A DNA stretch of 64,000 nt from Elusimicrobia bacterium RIFOXYA2_FULL_47_53 (GCA_001800315.1 MGVE01000020.1:94641-158640), one strand, 5' to 3'; shown: positions 27,119 through 34,854, counted from the stretch's first letter. Translations and numbers: made by a program. The notes: generated by a model from the sequence alone, not told the origin.

Positions 27119-27352
27119 ATGAAAACAACCGCATTGAACCAACTATTTGACAAATGGATACTGACTTATCCAGACCACGACTATGGATTTCATCGGGATG
27201 GGATTATCCTTGAAGACCAGTTCAATAAGGAGCGCCACCGAATCCTGTTCGTAATGAAAGAGCCTAATAGCAGTGATGGGGCATTCAATCACTTCATAGG
27301 TATGGACCTGCGGGAGTTGTTTGGACAGAAACTGCACAATAAAACTCATTGA
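27119..27352 (+). pseudogene. Truncated fourth cassette gene
   Basis: 77 residues, starting 10 bases after attC3. The sequence RHRILFVMKEPNSSDGAFNH resembles the start of a larger uracil-DNA-glycosylase-like or hypothetical cassette protein. The frame ends in TGA made of a T plus the first bases of a REP-like repeat (GAACGGTGCCTGGC at 27351). No attC follows. The gene is therefore a fragment cut off by the repeat. Confidence 0.6.
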
Positions 27353-27388
27353 ACGGTGCCTGGCTTCACTAACTTCACTAAAAATAAA
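27350..27388 (+). repeat. REP-like direct repeat, left copy
   Basis: TGAACGGTGCC followed by TGGCTTCACTAACTTCAC and AAAAATAAA. The last 28 bases recur at 28729-28756 downstream of the cupin gene. Confidence 0.75.
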
Positions 27389-27407
27389 TATGTAGTTTCT
27401 GGGAAGA

Positions 27408-27433
27408 ATAATGGGGGCGGTCCCCATTATTAT
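27408..27433 (+). promoter_or_regulatory. Hairpin next to the ribosome site of the MBL gene
   Basis: AATAATGGGG and CCCCATTATT form a 10-bp stem with a 5-base loop. The ribosome site AAGGAGC follows within four bases. It could end an upstream transcript or limit access to the start. Confidence 0.5.
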
Positions 27434-27446
27434 AAGGAGCTAGTGA

Positions 27447-28187
27447 ATGCTTAAGAAAGTTTTGGTTCGAGTCGCGGTGGTTTTGGGTGTTTTGATTTTG
27501 GGTGCCGGTGGTTTTGCCGGGTGGTTCTTTTATCAAGTGAGGGAGATGCATCCCTTGGAAACCGGGAAGATATCTGATTCGGTCTATGCGATCAAGGGCG
27601 ATATGGGCAATATGTTCATAGTTAAAAATAAGGATGTCTATATTGCTTTTGATGCCAGCGACAATGTTGGAAAAATTAAAAGCGGGTGCGAATCGCTTTC
27701 TATTGATCCAAATCTTGTGCGGGCAGTTTTCCTGACTCATTCGGACGCCGACCATGTTGACGGGTTGCCGGCCTTCCCGAATGCAAAGGTATATATCTCA
27801 AAAGACGAAGAGCCGCTTCTTAAGGAAAAGACACACCGGCATTTCATGGGTATGGCGCACATGAACAAGCTGCCGGTCAGTGAATACATTACGCTCTCGG
27901 ACGGCGATTCCGTAAATGTTGACGGCATAACCGTTAACGCTGTATCTACGCCGGGGCATACGCTGGGTTCTATGTGCTACAGGGTCGGCGATGCTTTGTT
28001 CGTAGGCGATCTGTGCATGATCGTAAATGATACCGTGCGCCCTATGATAAAGATTTTCACGGAAGATATGGCGACCGACGCGGAATCAATAAAAAAGATA
28101 GCAAAGTTAAATAATTTTAGCCGCATATATACCGCTCACTCCGGCTACACGCGCGACCTGGAGAAGGCCCTGAAGGACTGGCGCTAA
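27447..28187 (+). CDS. MBL-fold metallo-hydrolase, membrane anchored
   Basis: 246 residues with an N-terminal hydrophobic anchor (about 7-30). The metal site is THSDADHVDG (first motif), STPGHTLGSM (second His), FVGDLCM (Asp) and YTAHSG (last His). The chain length and spacing fit the metallo-beta-lactamase superfamily. The substrate is unknown. It precedes a secreted cupin by 58 bases. The gene pair is bracketed by direct REP-like repeats. Confidence 0.85.
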   Translation: MLKKVLVRVAVVLGVLILGAGGFAGWFFYQVREMHPLETGKISDSVYAIKGDMGNMFIVKNKDVYIAFDASDNVGKIKSGCESLSIDPNLVRAVFLTHSDADHVDGLPAFPNAKVYISKDEEPLLKEKTHRHFMGMAHMNKLPVSEYITLSDGDSVNVDGITVNAVSTPGHTLGSMCYRVGDALFVGDLCMIVNDTVRPMIKIFTEDMATDAESIKKIAKLNNFSRIYTAHSGYTRDLEKALKDWR

Positions 28188-28245
28188 TTAATGCGAATAT
28201 TTTAAAAATACGGGTCGGCGCGATTACTCTGGGAGAAAATATAAT

Positions 28246-28716
28246 ATGTTAGAGATAAATAAAAAACCGGTTTTGGCGAGATGGGCCTTGCTATTATTTC
28301 TTGCGTCCGGGTTTGGCGTTCAGTCCACGCAGTGCGGCGATAACGCTTATAACGCCGGGGTTGAAAGCAGACAGGTTATGCGCTGCACGCAAACCGCTAT
28401 AGGGCAGGACCTAAAATATCCCGCAGCCAAAAGTCCCGAGGTAACTTGTCTTGAGGTCACTGTTCATCCAGGGCAGGAAACGGGGTGGCATACCCATTCG
28501 GTGCCGGGTTACGCATACATTGTTTCCGGTGAATTGACACTGGAATATCCGGGAAATATTTCCAAAGTATTTAAGGCAGGCGAGGCGTTCGCCGAGGTTG
28601 TAGATACTAAGCATAACGGTGTAAACTACGGGAAGAACGATGTCGTGCTTGTAGCATTTTTTACAGGTGACCGTGGCGTACCGTTCACAAAGAAGTTGGA
28701 TGACAAGGCAAAATAA
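28246..28716 (+). CDS. Exported cupin-domain protein
   Basis: 156 residues with a signal sequence or anchor (about 10-27). The cupin core is HPGQETGWHTHSVPGYAYIVSG (His-x-His motif 1) and a motif 2 around GEAFAEVVDTKHNGVN with His. The domain is a small metal-binding barrel. The role is unknown; it probably sits in the periplasm beside the MBL-fold protein. Confidence 0.8.
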   Translation: MLEINKKPVLARWALLLFLASGFGVQSTQCGDNAYNAGVESRQVMRCTQTAIGQDLKYPAAKSPEVTCLEVTVHPGQETGWHTHSVPGYAYIVSGELTLEYPGNISKVFKAGEAFAEVVDTKHNGVNYGKNDVVLVAFFTGDRGVPFTKKLDDKAK

Positions 28717-28718
28717 GT

Positions 28719-28792
28719 TTCGGCGCCAGGCTTCACTAACTTCACTAAAAATAAAGTGAACGGTGCCAGGCATGACTTATGTGACTTATTAA
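28719..28792 (+). repeat. REP-like direct repeat, right copy (two units)
   Basis: CGGCGCCAGGC plus the 28-base block shared with 27361-27388, followed at once by a second unit, GTGAACGGTGCCAGGC. Confidence 0.75.
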
Positions 28793-28866
28793 AATAGCAG
28801 GTTGGGGTCTTGCAATACGACAAGCGTGGTTCGTGGTCAGCACCGTACTCAAAAATAGGGGGATAA

Positions 28867-29307
28867 ATGCTTAAAAAAGAAGTTGGGATTTTAGTGTTGA
28901 TATTGTCAATGATGTTTGCATTTGGTTGTGGGAAGAAAGAGCCGGCAAAGGCTCAAGCCGATAGTAATGCGGCAACAAACGAGACGCAAACGACTGAGGA
29001 ATCAACAAGTATCGGAAGCATAGGCGCAATGAACGAAGATAAATATGTTGAACTTACCGCCGAAGAGTATTTGCTGATAAAACAAATGACAGATAGAAAA
29101 GTGAGCGGTAAATACACAATTAGCGATAAAACATTTGAAGATGAATATAATAAAACTATGAACAAAAAATCCGCCTCGCTTGGCGTAACGATGGATGAGT
29201 ATAGTAATTATAAAACATCTTTAACATCTGCTAAAGAGAATGAATTGATTGATAAAATAGCTGCAAGGTATGATGAGAAAATGATAGAAGTAATGAAAGT
29301 CAAATAG
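28867..29307 (+). CDS. Putative lipoprotein
   Basis: 146 residues. The signal ends in the lipobox FAFGC (Cys at residue 21). A Thr/Ser/Glu-rich linker follows, then a helical, charged domain with VELTAEEYLLIKQM. I do not recognise a family. It should be attached to the inner leaflet of the outer membrane or the outer face of the inner membrane. Confidence 0.65.
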   Translation: MLKKEVGILVLILSMMFAFGCGKKEPAKAQADSNAATNETQTTEESTSIGSIGAMNEDKYVELTAEEYLLIKQMTDRKVSGKYTISDKTFEDEYNKTMNKKSASLGVTMDEYSNYKTSLTSAKENELIDKIAARYDEKMIEVMKVK

Positions 29308-29356
29308 GTTTCCCCGTGTCATATTAACAGCAATACTTCCATTTAATTTTCGATGA

Positions 29357-29596
29357 AGAAATATAGAAACGATTGGTGAGATTGTTGAGGCAACGGAAAC
29401 ACTAAACAGCAGGGTGTCAAAAAATGCGCATAAATACCATGGTTAGGTTTTAGATGCCAGTTTATCAGGCGTTTTTAAGATGTCCGTAATAGCCACAGAT
29501 TTTAAAAATCAGCTCAGGGAAGCAGTAGGTGACCGGTATGTTACAATGATTAATGAAAAAAACCAGCTGCCGGCAAATGGAAACCAAGAAAATTAG
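29357..29596 (+). pseudogene. Remnant of a short coding frame with an in-frame stop
   Basis: One frame reads IETIGEIVEATETLN..KYHG, then TAG, then VLDASLSGVFKMSVIATDF and on to a stop at 29594. The amino acid mix looks coding (amphipathic helices), but there is an internal stop and no good start. The portion after the stop could be a separate 38-residue gene from the ATG at 29480. Family unknown. Confidence 0.35.
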
Positions 29597-29634
29597 TTTA
29601 ATGTCTGAAACTTTGGTTAATTAAGGAGTATTAA

Positions 29635-30177
29635 GTGGCTGAAATGATGCTCACGCTTGAAGGGCGGCACTTTAGAAGAAACTACCTTCTTTATATTATC
29701 GAAATTACGCATGGGAATGATAAGCATTTTTATATAGGGCAGACAGGCGATCACAAATATGTAACTGCACGACCGGCATATAGAAGATTGGCAGGACATC
29801 TGTCAGATGTTGGGAAAAGTACGGAAAATCAGGTTTATCGCTATTTGGTTGAAAAAGTGATCGGGTTTAAAGAAGCAATTGGAAATAAAAATAAGTTCAG
29901 CGATGAGGTAAAGAAGGCAGTTGAAGATTACCTTGTTAATTCTACGGTGAAAATGTATATTTATCCCTTACAGGATTTTAAACCCGGTATTGATCAGGCC
30001 AATCACCTGCAAAATGTTAGAAAAGTAACACTTTTTGAAAAAATGGTAACAAAATTGTTTGTGGGCAATTCAATAGAGATAGCAAACAAAAAAATAACTA
30101 AACCTAAACTTGGTGTTGAATGTCCATATCCTATGGTTTTAGATGAAATAGTATCAGATTTTAACCTAAAGCAATGA
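29635..30177 (+). CDS. GIY-YIG-like putative nuclease
   Basis: 180 residues, GTG start behind TAAGGAG. The N-terminal third has the order of the GIY-YIG fold: YLLYIIEI, then HFYIGQTGD, then RPAYRRLAGHLSD (Arg/His). The catalytic Glu would lie in the C-terminal half (TLFEKMV is one candidate). The rest is not recognised. It is the last gene of the AT-rich island before tRNA-Arg. Confidence 0.5.
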   Translation: MAEMMLTLEGRHFRRNYLLYIIEITHGNDKHFYIGQTGDHKYVTARPAYRRLAGHLSDVGKSTENQVYRYLVEKVIGFKEAIGNKNKFSDEVKKAVEDYLVNSTVKMYIYPLQDFKPGIDQANHLQNVRKVTLFEKMVTKLFVGNSIEIANKKITKPKLGVECPYPMVLDEIVSDFNLKQ

Positions 30178-30201
30178 TTGAGTGTTCCTTGGTGATAATC
30201 G

Positions 30202-30230
30202 TTGATTTTTACCCCTCGTTTAGGTATAAT
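30202..30230 (+). promoter_or_regulatory. Promoter upstream of tRNA-Arg
   Basis: TTGATT (30202-30207), a 17-base spacer and TATAAT (30225-30230). The tRNA lies 286 bases further on. A hairpin (CACATTCGA/TCGATGTG, about 30252-30277) sits in between, so a separate small RNA is also possible. Confidence 0.45.
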
Positions 30231-30392
30231 ACCACAAGAGGACAGGAAAACCACATTCGATAAATGTTCGATGTGTATGGTGAAATAGGCTCATTTTTTG
30301 GCTTTTCAGGAGTTGTCAGGAAATAGCACAATTAGCAGGTGCTTTTTTAATTTACCGACGACATAATTGTAAATAAATACTTTAAGACGGCA

Positions 30393-30482
30393 ATGCGCCC
30401 ATAGCGAAACTAGCCACTGTGCGACGAATAAGGAGCACAAGCCCAGTGGCCCGCGCGAGACAGTGAGCGCGGAAATATAGAA
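30393..30482 (+). repeat. tRNA-Arg 5' fragment followed by a two-hairpin repeat
   Basis: AATGCGCCCATAGC repeats the first bases of the tRNA-Arg at 30516. Two hairpins follow: CCACTG/CAGTGG enclosing TGCGACGAATAAGGAGCACAAGC, then CCGCGC/GCGCGG. The same two-hairpin design is found at 37172-37231. Confidence 0.55.
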
Positions 30483-30515
30483 ACCTGAACTCACAAAATA
30501 GAAAGCAAATTTAAT

Positions 30516-30589
30516 GCGCCCATAGCTCAACTGGATAGAGCGTTTGACTACGAATCAAAAGGCTAGAGGTTCAACTCCTCTTGGGCGCG
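30516..30589 (+). tRNA. tRNA-Arg (anticodon ACG)
   Basis: The acceptor GCGCCCA pairs with TGGGCGC. The D arm is GCTC/GAGC, the anticodon arm TTTGA-CTACGAA-TCAAA and the T arm AGAGG-TTCAACT-CCTCT. The discriminator is G and no CCA is encoded. Confidence 0.95.
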
Positions 30590-30590
30590 T

Positions 30591-30880
30591 GTATTTAACA
30601 AAACCACCTCCAATTCTACTGCAAAACAAAAATTTGGGTTACGCCTTCGTCAAACTCACCTTATGTAGCTTTGCTACACTGCGGTTCGTCATCCTTGGCT
30701 CACTCCAAATCTTTGTTTTTCGTTACGAATAGAGGTGGCTTTGTTAAATACCTTTGAAAAACAAAGCATTAGAGACGGGTTAGGTGGGGAAGTACAATTT
30801 GAAAGTCAAAAACGGAGTTATGTTTTTCGCTACGAATAGAGGTGGTTTTGTTAAATACCTTTGAAATGCAAAGTCATCAA
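30591..30880. repeat. Palindromic repeat cluster after tRNA-Arg
   Basis: GTATTTAACAAAACCACCTC (30591-30610) is inverted at 30732-30751. AAACAAAAATTTGG and CCAAATCTTTGTTT give a second inner pair. A direct copy of the right arm (TACGAATAGAGGTGG and after) recurs at about 30824-30877. No gene is present. Confidence 0.75.
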
Positions 30881-30908
30881 CATTGTGAAGTACAAAAGGC
30901 GGAGTAAC

Positions 30909-31379
30909 TTGTCAAAAATAAACATCAAAACCGACGAATACTATCTTAAGGAAGCTATAAAAGAGGCTAAAAAGGCCGCTAAAATTGACGAGGTGCCGGT
31001 AGGGGCGGTCGTAGTCTGCGACAACAGGATAATAGGCAGAGGATATAACCAAAATATAAAGCTCAACGACCCGACGGCGCACGCCGAAGTGGCGGCGATA
31101 AAAAAAGCCGCTAAACACCTTGGCAATTACAGGTTAAATAATTGTAAAATATATGTTACTATAGAGCCGTGCGCCATGTGCGCCGGAGCTATAGTCTGGG
31201 CCAGAATTTCCGAAGTCATTTTCGGCGCTTATGACGAAAAGGCCGGAGCCTGCGGCTCCATATTCAATGTTGTTGAAAACAAAAAGCTAAACCACAGGGC
31301 AAAAGTAGTGTCGGGAATTCTTGAAAAGGAATGCCGGGCTCTGCTGCAGGATTTCTTTAGAAAAAAAAGAAAAAGATAA
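30909..31379 (+). CDS. tadA: tRNA-specific adenosine deaminase
   Basis: 156 residues from the TTG at 30909, chosen because GGCGGAG precedes it; a longer frame would start inside the repeat. The zinc site is TAHAEVAAI and EPCAMCAGAIVWARI. VPVGAVVV and GACGSIFNVV are also family features. It converts A34 to inosine in tRNA-Arg(ACG), and the ACG tRNA gene lies just upstream, so the enzyme and its substrate are neighbours here. Confidence 0.92.
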   Translation: MSKINIKTDEYYLKEAIKEAKKAAKIDEVPVGAVVVCDNRIIGRGYNQNIKLNDPTAHAEVAAIKKAAKHLGNYRLNNCKIYVTIEPCAMCAGAIVWARISEVIFGAYDEKAGACGSIFNVVENKKLNHRAKVVSGILEKECRALLQDFFRKKRKR

Positions 31380-31439
31380 GCGGCTTTCAGGTTGTTGGGC
31401 ACAAAGGTTCATTGTTTCCGGGCGCCTCCGCGGCGCCCA

Positions 31440-31498
31440 CTCCTCACCGACGGGCAATTTTGTCTGGTAAACAGACAGTTTTGCCATCCGATGAGGAG
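31440..31498 (+). other. Long hairpin abutting the tmRNA 5' end
   Basis: CTCCTCA (31440-31446) pairs with TGAGGAG (31492-31498). Inner pairs TGTCTG/CAGACA and GGCAA.../TTGCC continue the stem. It overlaps the first base of tmRNA and could be a processing signal in the precursor. Confidence 0.5.
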
Positions 31499-31960
31499 GG
31501 GATGAACAGGCTTCGACGGGAGTGAGTAGGTACAGGTGGCAGGCCCGAGTTGGCCGAAGGCTCGGATTCCTGGGAACCAGTATTGAGTGCTGGAACAGAG
31601 ACGGAAAAGATGAAAGTATTTTTGAAGAAAATACAAACATGTTTTACGGCGAATTCCGCAGGCAATACTGGTTCCCAGGATGATAAATCGGCCAAACAAT
31701 AAACGCTAACGAAAACTTAGCTTTAGCTGCTTAACGCGGCTACGTTTGCTCCCTGATACCTATTAGGGGAGGCCAAACGCCAAGAGTAGGTTAGTTGCCT
31801 GCGGCGCGTTTCGTCCGCAGACAATGAAACAACAACGAAACTGGCTTCGGGATGATCCCGCCGCAGAGCAGTTCCGAAGCGAGAACTAATTGCGGACAAG
31901 CCTGTAGGGACCTGGCTAATACACTTTCGGACGCGGGTTCAATTCCCGCCATCTCCACCA
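31498..31960 (+). ncRNA. ssrA: Transfer-messenger RNA with an enlarged PK1 region
   Basis: The 5' GGGGATG pairs with CATCTCC at the 3' end, and CCA is encoded. The T arm is GCGGG-TTCAATT-CCCGC. The tag frame starts at the GCT at 31705 and reads ANENLALAA, then TAA at 31732. PK1 stem 1 is CCGAG (31545-31549) with CTCGG (31561-31565). Its loop TTGGCC (31550-31555) is complementary to GGCCAA (31690-31695), nine bases before the resume codon. A 113-base insert between these two parts is closed by a perfect 18-bp inverted repeat (31568-31585 and 31663-31680). The total, 463 bases, is longer than the common 350-400. Confidence 0.93.
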
Positions 31961-31965
31961 ATTTT

Positions 31966-33681
31966 ATGAAGCTAAAAGCACTGACAAGAACAATCTCGGG
32001 GTTGGCGCTGCCGCTCGCGGCAGGCGTCGTTTTTTTGTTTTCCACGCCGCTTTTTGCCGCGGGTAAAACCATTGAGGCGGTAAACGACGGCAAAATCGTG
32101 GCCGGCATCAAGATTTATGATTATTCCGGAGACGCTCATTTCGCCCTAAAACAGGTTGCCAGGCTTTACGGCGCCAAGATGGTGTGGCACCCGATAACCG
32201 GCAAGGCTTCGCTGTTAAGGAATAACCGCAAGCTGGATATCTACATTAAAAGCAGTAAATATATTATGGACGGCAAAAAACACAGGCTGAATATTCCTTC
32301 AAGGTTTGCCTCCGGAGAAGTTTTCGTGCCCGTTGAGCTTCTGCTGGCGGAAAATTTCGCGGATTTTACCGAAAGCGATACATCGTGGAACCACGAGTCC
32401 CAAATACTTAATATTGAACCGAGACGGAATATACTATCGCCGAGATTTTATTCAAAAGAAGACAAGACCCAGATAATAATTGAGCTCGCGGAAAATCTTA
32501 AATACGACATATCGTCCAAAAAGCCCGGGAAGATAGTCGTTTCATTTCCGCGCGGCCGCGTTGCCGAAGAGAGCATCGGAATTGATGACGGCGTTGTTAA
32601 ACAGATAAGCTGCAAAAATGACGGCAGAATGGCGCTTGCCGTGATCTCGCTTACCGAGGCCGCCGGAAGGCCGGAAACCATTTTCATCGCCAACCCGCCG
32701 AAGCTGATAATAGAAATTCCAAGAACCGGCCTGGCCGATAAATTGTCCTTAAAAGAGCCGCCGCCGGCTATAGTTAAAGCCGAAAAAAAAGAAGCCGCGC
32801 TTAAGCCCGAACCGTCGTCCGTGGAAGAGGTTAAACACTCATCGGTCCCGGCGCTGTCACAGGAAGAGGCCGCCGCGCCCGCAAAAGAGGCTGTATCGGC
32901 TCCGGAGGCGGTAACGCCGGCCGAAGTTAAACAGCCGGAGTCTCAGAGGGTTGTCAGCATCAGAAGCAGAAAGCCGGTGCTTGTGCTTGACGCCGGACAC
33001 GGCGGCGATGACCCCGGAGCGGTGGGCAGGAACGGCACGAAGGAAAAAGATGTTAACCTGCAGATCGTGCTTGAGCTGGGAAAGCTGTTCCGTGAAAGCG
33101 GCAAATATGACATTTATCTGACGAGGCAGGACGATACTTTTATCCCTCTGGTGGACAGGACAAACATCGCCAACGAAAAAATGGCGGATATGTTTATTTC
33201 TATTCACTGCAACGCATCCATGAACAAAAATTCCGGCGGGTTTGAAGTTTACTTCTTAAACGAGAACGCTTCGGACTCCGAGGCCGCGGCTACCGCGGTT
33301 TTGGAAAACTCCGTGGTAAATTTAGAAAAGAGGCCCAACAAGAAACAGCAGAAACTCCAGATGCTTCTTTGGTCGCTGGTGGTAAATGAGTTCATCAACG
33401 AATCTTCGGAATTATGCTGTTTTATCGCCGAGGATGTCACGAAGAGAATAAAAATAGAGAACAGGGGCGTCAAGCAGGCCGGCTTTTATGTGTTAAGGGG
33501 CGCGCAGATGCCCGCTGTGCTGGTTGAGTGCGCGTTTATAAGCCACGCAGGCGAAGAGTCAAAGCTGAAATCAAGAAACTTCCAGAGAAAAATCGCGGAT
33601 TCAATATTTACCGCGGTCAATAAATATGAGGCGCGAAAAGACGAAAAAAATTCAGCGAAAAGGTGCGTAACCGGTGAATAA
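31966..33681 (+). CDS. amiC: N-acetylmuramoyl-L-alanine amidase with copper-amine-oxidase-like and AMIN-like N-terminal domains
   Basis: 571 residues from the ATG at 31966, just after the tmRNA; a signal peptide follows (ending FAAG). Residues about 35-150 resemble a copper amine oxidase N-terminal domain (KLDIYIKSSKYIMDGKKHR, VPVELLL). Residues about 155-250 look like an AMIN domain. A Pro/Ala/Glu linker leads to the Amidase_3 catalytic domain: LDAGHGGDDPGA (zinc His), LTRQDDTFIPL, FISIHCNAS (His) and VLVECAFIS (Glu). It cleaves the bond between muramic acid and the peptide stem during cell separation. Its end overlaps the start of murI by 8 bases. Confidence 0.88.
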   Translation: MKLKALTRTISGLALPLAAGVVFLFSTPLFAAGKTIEAVNDGKIVAGIKIYDYSGDAHFALKQVARLYGAKMVWHPITGKASLLRNNRKLDIYIKSSKYIMDGKKHRLNIPSRFASGEVFVPVELLLAENFADFTESDTSWNHESQILNIEPRRNILSPRFYSKEDKTQIIIELAENLKYDISSKKPGKIVVSFPRGRVAEESIGIDDGVVKQISCKNDGRMALAVISLTEAAGRPETIFIANPPKLIIEIPRTGLADKLSLKEPPPAIVKAEKKEAALKPEPSSVEEVKHSSVPALSQEEAAAPAKEAVSAPEAVTPAEVKQPESQRVVSIRSRKPVLVLDAGHGGDDPGAVGRNGTKEKDVNLQIVLELGKLFRESGKYDIYLTRQDDTFIPLVDRTNIANEKMADMFISIHCNASMNKNSGGFEVYFLNENASDSEAAATAVLENSVVNLEKRPNKKQQKLQMLLWSLVVNEFINESSELCCFIAEDVTKRIKIENRGVKQAGFYVLRGAQMPAVLVECAFISHAGEESKLKSRNFQRKIADSIFTAVNKYEARKDEKNSAKRCVTGE

Positions 33682-34477
33682 AAATCCGATAGGCATATTT
33701 GATTCGGGTCTTGGCGGCCTTACCGTGATGTCGGAAATTATACGCCTGATGCCCAAGGAAGATATAGTATATTTCGGCGACACGGCTCGGGTTCCCTACG
33801 GCTCAAAATCAAAGGAAGCCGTCACGAGATTTTCGCTTGAGATAGCTGACTTTCTGATAAAACAGAAGGTCAAAATAATCGTTGTCGCCTGCAATACCGC
33901 CTCGGCTTTCGCGCTTGCGGCGCTTCAGAAGAAATTAAATATTCCGGTCATAGGGGTTATAGTGCCCGGCGCCAGAGCCGCGCTTGCCCGCAGTAAAAAT
34001 CTGAGGATAGGCGTCATAGGGACCGAGGGAACTATAAAAAGCGAATCTTACGCCGGAGAGCTGATGAACAACAACTCCCGGGTCAGGGTTTTCGCGAGGC
34101 CCTGCCCGCTTTTTGTGCCGCTGGTTGAGGAAGGCTGGCTCAACCATGCCGTCACGCGCGATATCGCGGAGGAATACCTTAAACCCTTTTCCAAAAATAA
34201 TATTGACACGCTGGTTTTAGGATGCACACACTACCCGCTGCTGAAAAATGTAATAGGCAAGGTGCTTGGCAAAAAGGCCGCCCTTATTGATTCGGCGACG
34301 GCCACGGCGGTTGAAGTAAAAAATATCCTGTCCGCTTCCGGACAGGAGGGAAAATCAAAGGGAAGCTACAGGTTTTTCGTAAGCGACTCGCCGGAAAAAT
34401 TCAAGAAAATAGGGCAGAGATTCCTGAAACATAAAATAAAAACCGTTAAAAAAATTGAACTGACGGGGGTGCTATGA
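33674..34477 (+). CDS. murI: Glutamate racemase
   Basis: 267 residues, GTG start overlapping the amidase. The two catalytic Cys are in VVACNTASAF and LGCTHYPLL. GIFDSGLGGLTV and VYFGDTARVPYGSKS are hallmark stretches. It supplies D-glutamate for peptidoglycan. The gene overlaps queD by 4 bases, so a cell-wall gene and queuosine genes are coupled. Confidence 0.95.
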   Translation: MNKNPIGIFDSGLGGLTVMSEIIRLMPKEDIVYFGDTARVPYGSKSKEAVTRFSLEIADFLIKQKVKIIVVACNTASAFALAALQKKLNIPVIGVIVPGARAALARSKNLRIGVIGTEGTIKSESYAGELMNNNSRVRVFARPCPLFVPLVEEGWLNHAVTRDIAEEYLKPFSKNNIDTLVLGCTHYPLLKNVIGKVLGKKAALIDSATATAVEVKNILSASGQEGKSKGSYRFFVSDSPEKFKKIGQRFLKHKIKTVKKIELTGVL

Positions 34478-34854
34478 GATACAACGCTTGTGTTGAGAAA
34501 ACATTTTCAGCGGCCCACGCGCTAAGAGGCTACAAAGGCAAGTGCGAACGCCTGCACGGGCACACCTGGAAAGTGCGGGCCTGCGTATCGGGCGAACAGT
34601 TAAATAAACTCGGTATGCTCGTTGATTTTCACGACCTTAAAGCCTGGCTGGGCCTGGCTGTGTCCGAGCTTGATCATGCGTATATAAACAAGGAAAAGCA
34701 TTTTGTCAAAATAAATCCCACGGCCGAGAATATCGCGGCCTATATTTTCGGGAACATGAAAAAGCGTCTCGCGGAGTTTATAAAAAACGGCGGCGCGCTG
34801 GAATATGTGGAAGTCTGGGAAAGCGAGTCGTCAAGCGCGAGGGTTACGGAATAA
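34474..34854 (+). CDS. queD: 6-carboxy-tetrahydropterin synthase
   Basis: 126 residues. Zinc ligands are in FSAAHAL and the HGHTWKV pair. The catalytic Cys is in GKCERLHGHTW, and LDHAYIN plus VWESESS complete the site. It makes the second intermediate of the queuosine pathway from 7,8-dihydroneopterin triphosphate. The stop overlaps the queC start by one base. Confidence 0.93.
   Translation: MRYNACVEKTFSAAHALRGYKGKCERLHGHTWKVRACVSGEQLNKLGMLVDFHDLKAWLGLAVSELDHAYINKEKHFVKINPTAENIAAYIFGNMKKRLAEFIKNGGALEYVEVWESESSSARVTE

Noticed and set aside
29442-29448. GTTAGGT as another cassette boundary
   Set aside because: No paired arms or cassette gene in the right position; a 7-base match is easily due to chance.
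31648-31700. Alternative tmRNA tag frames in the inserted hairpin (a frame ending in AKQ, and one ending in WFPG)
   Set aside because: The frame at 31705 gives ANENLALAA with the expected ending and lies nine bases after PK1.
31852-31965. In-frame extension of the amidase gene to an ATG at 31852
   Set aside because: It overlaps the 3' third of tmRNA; the ATG at 31966 starts a clean signal peptide.
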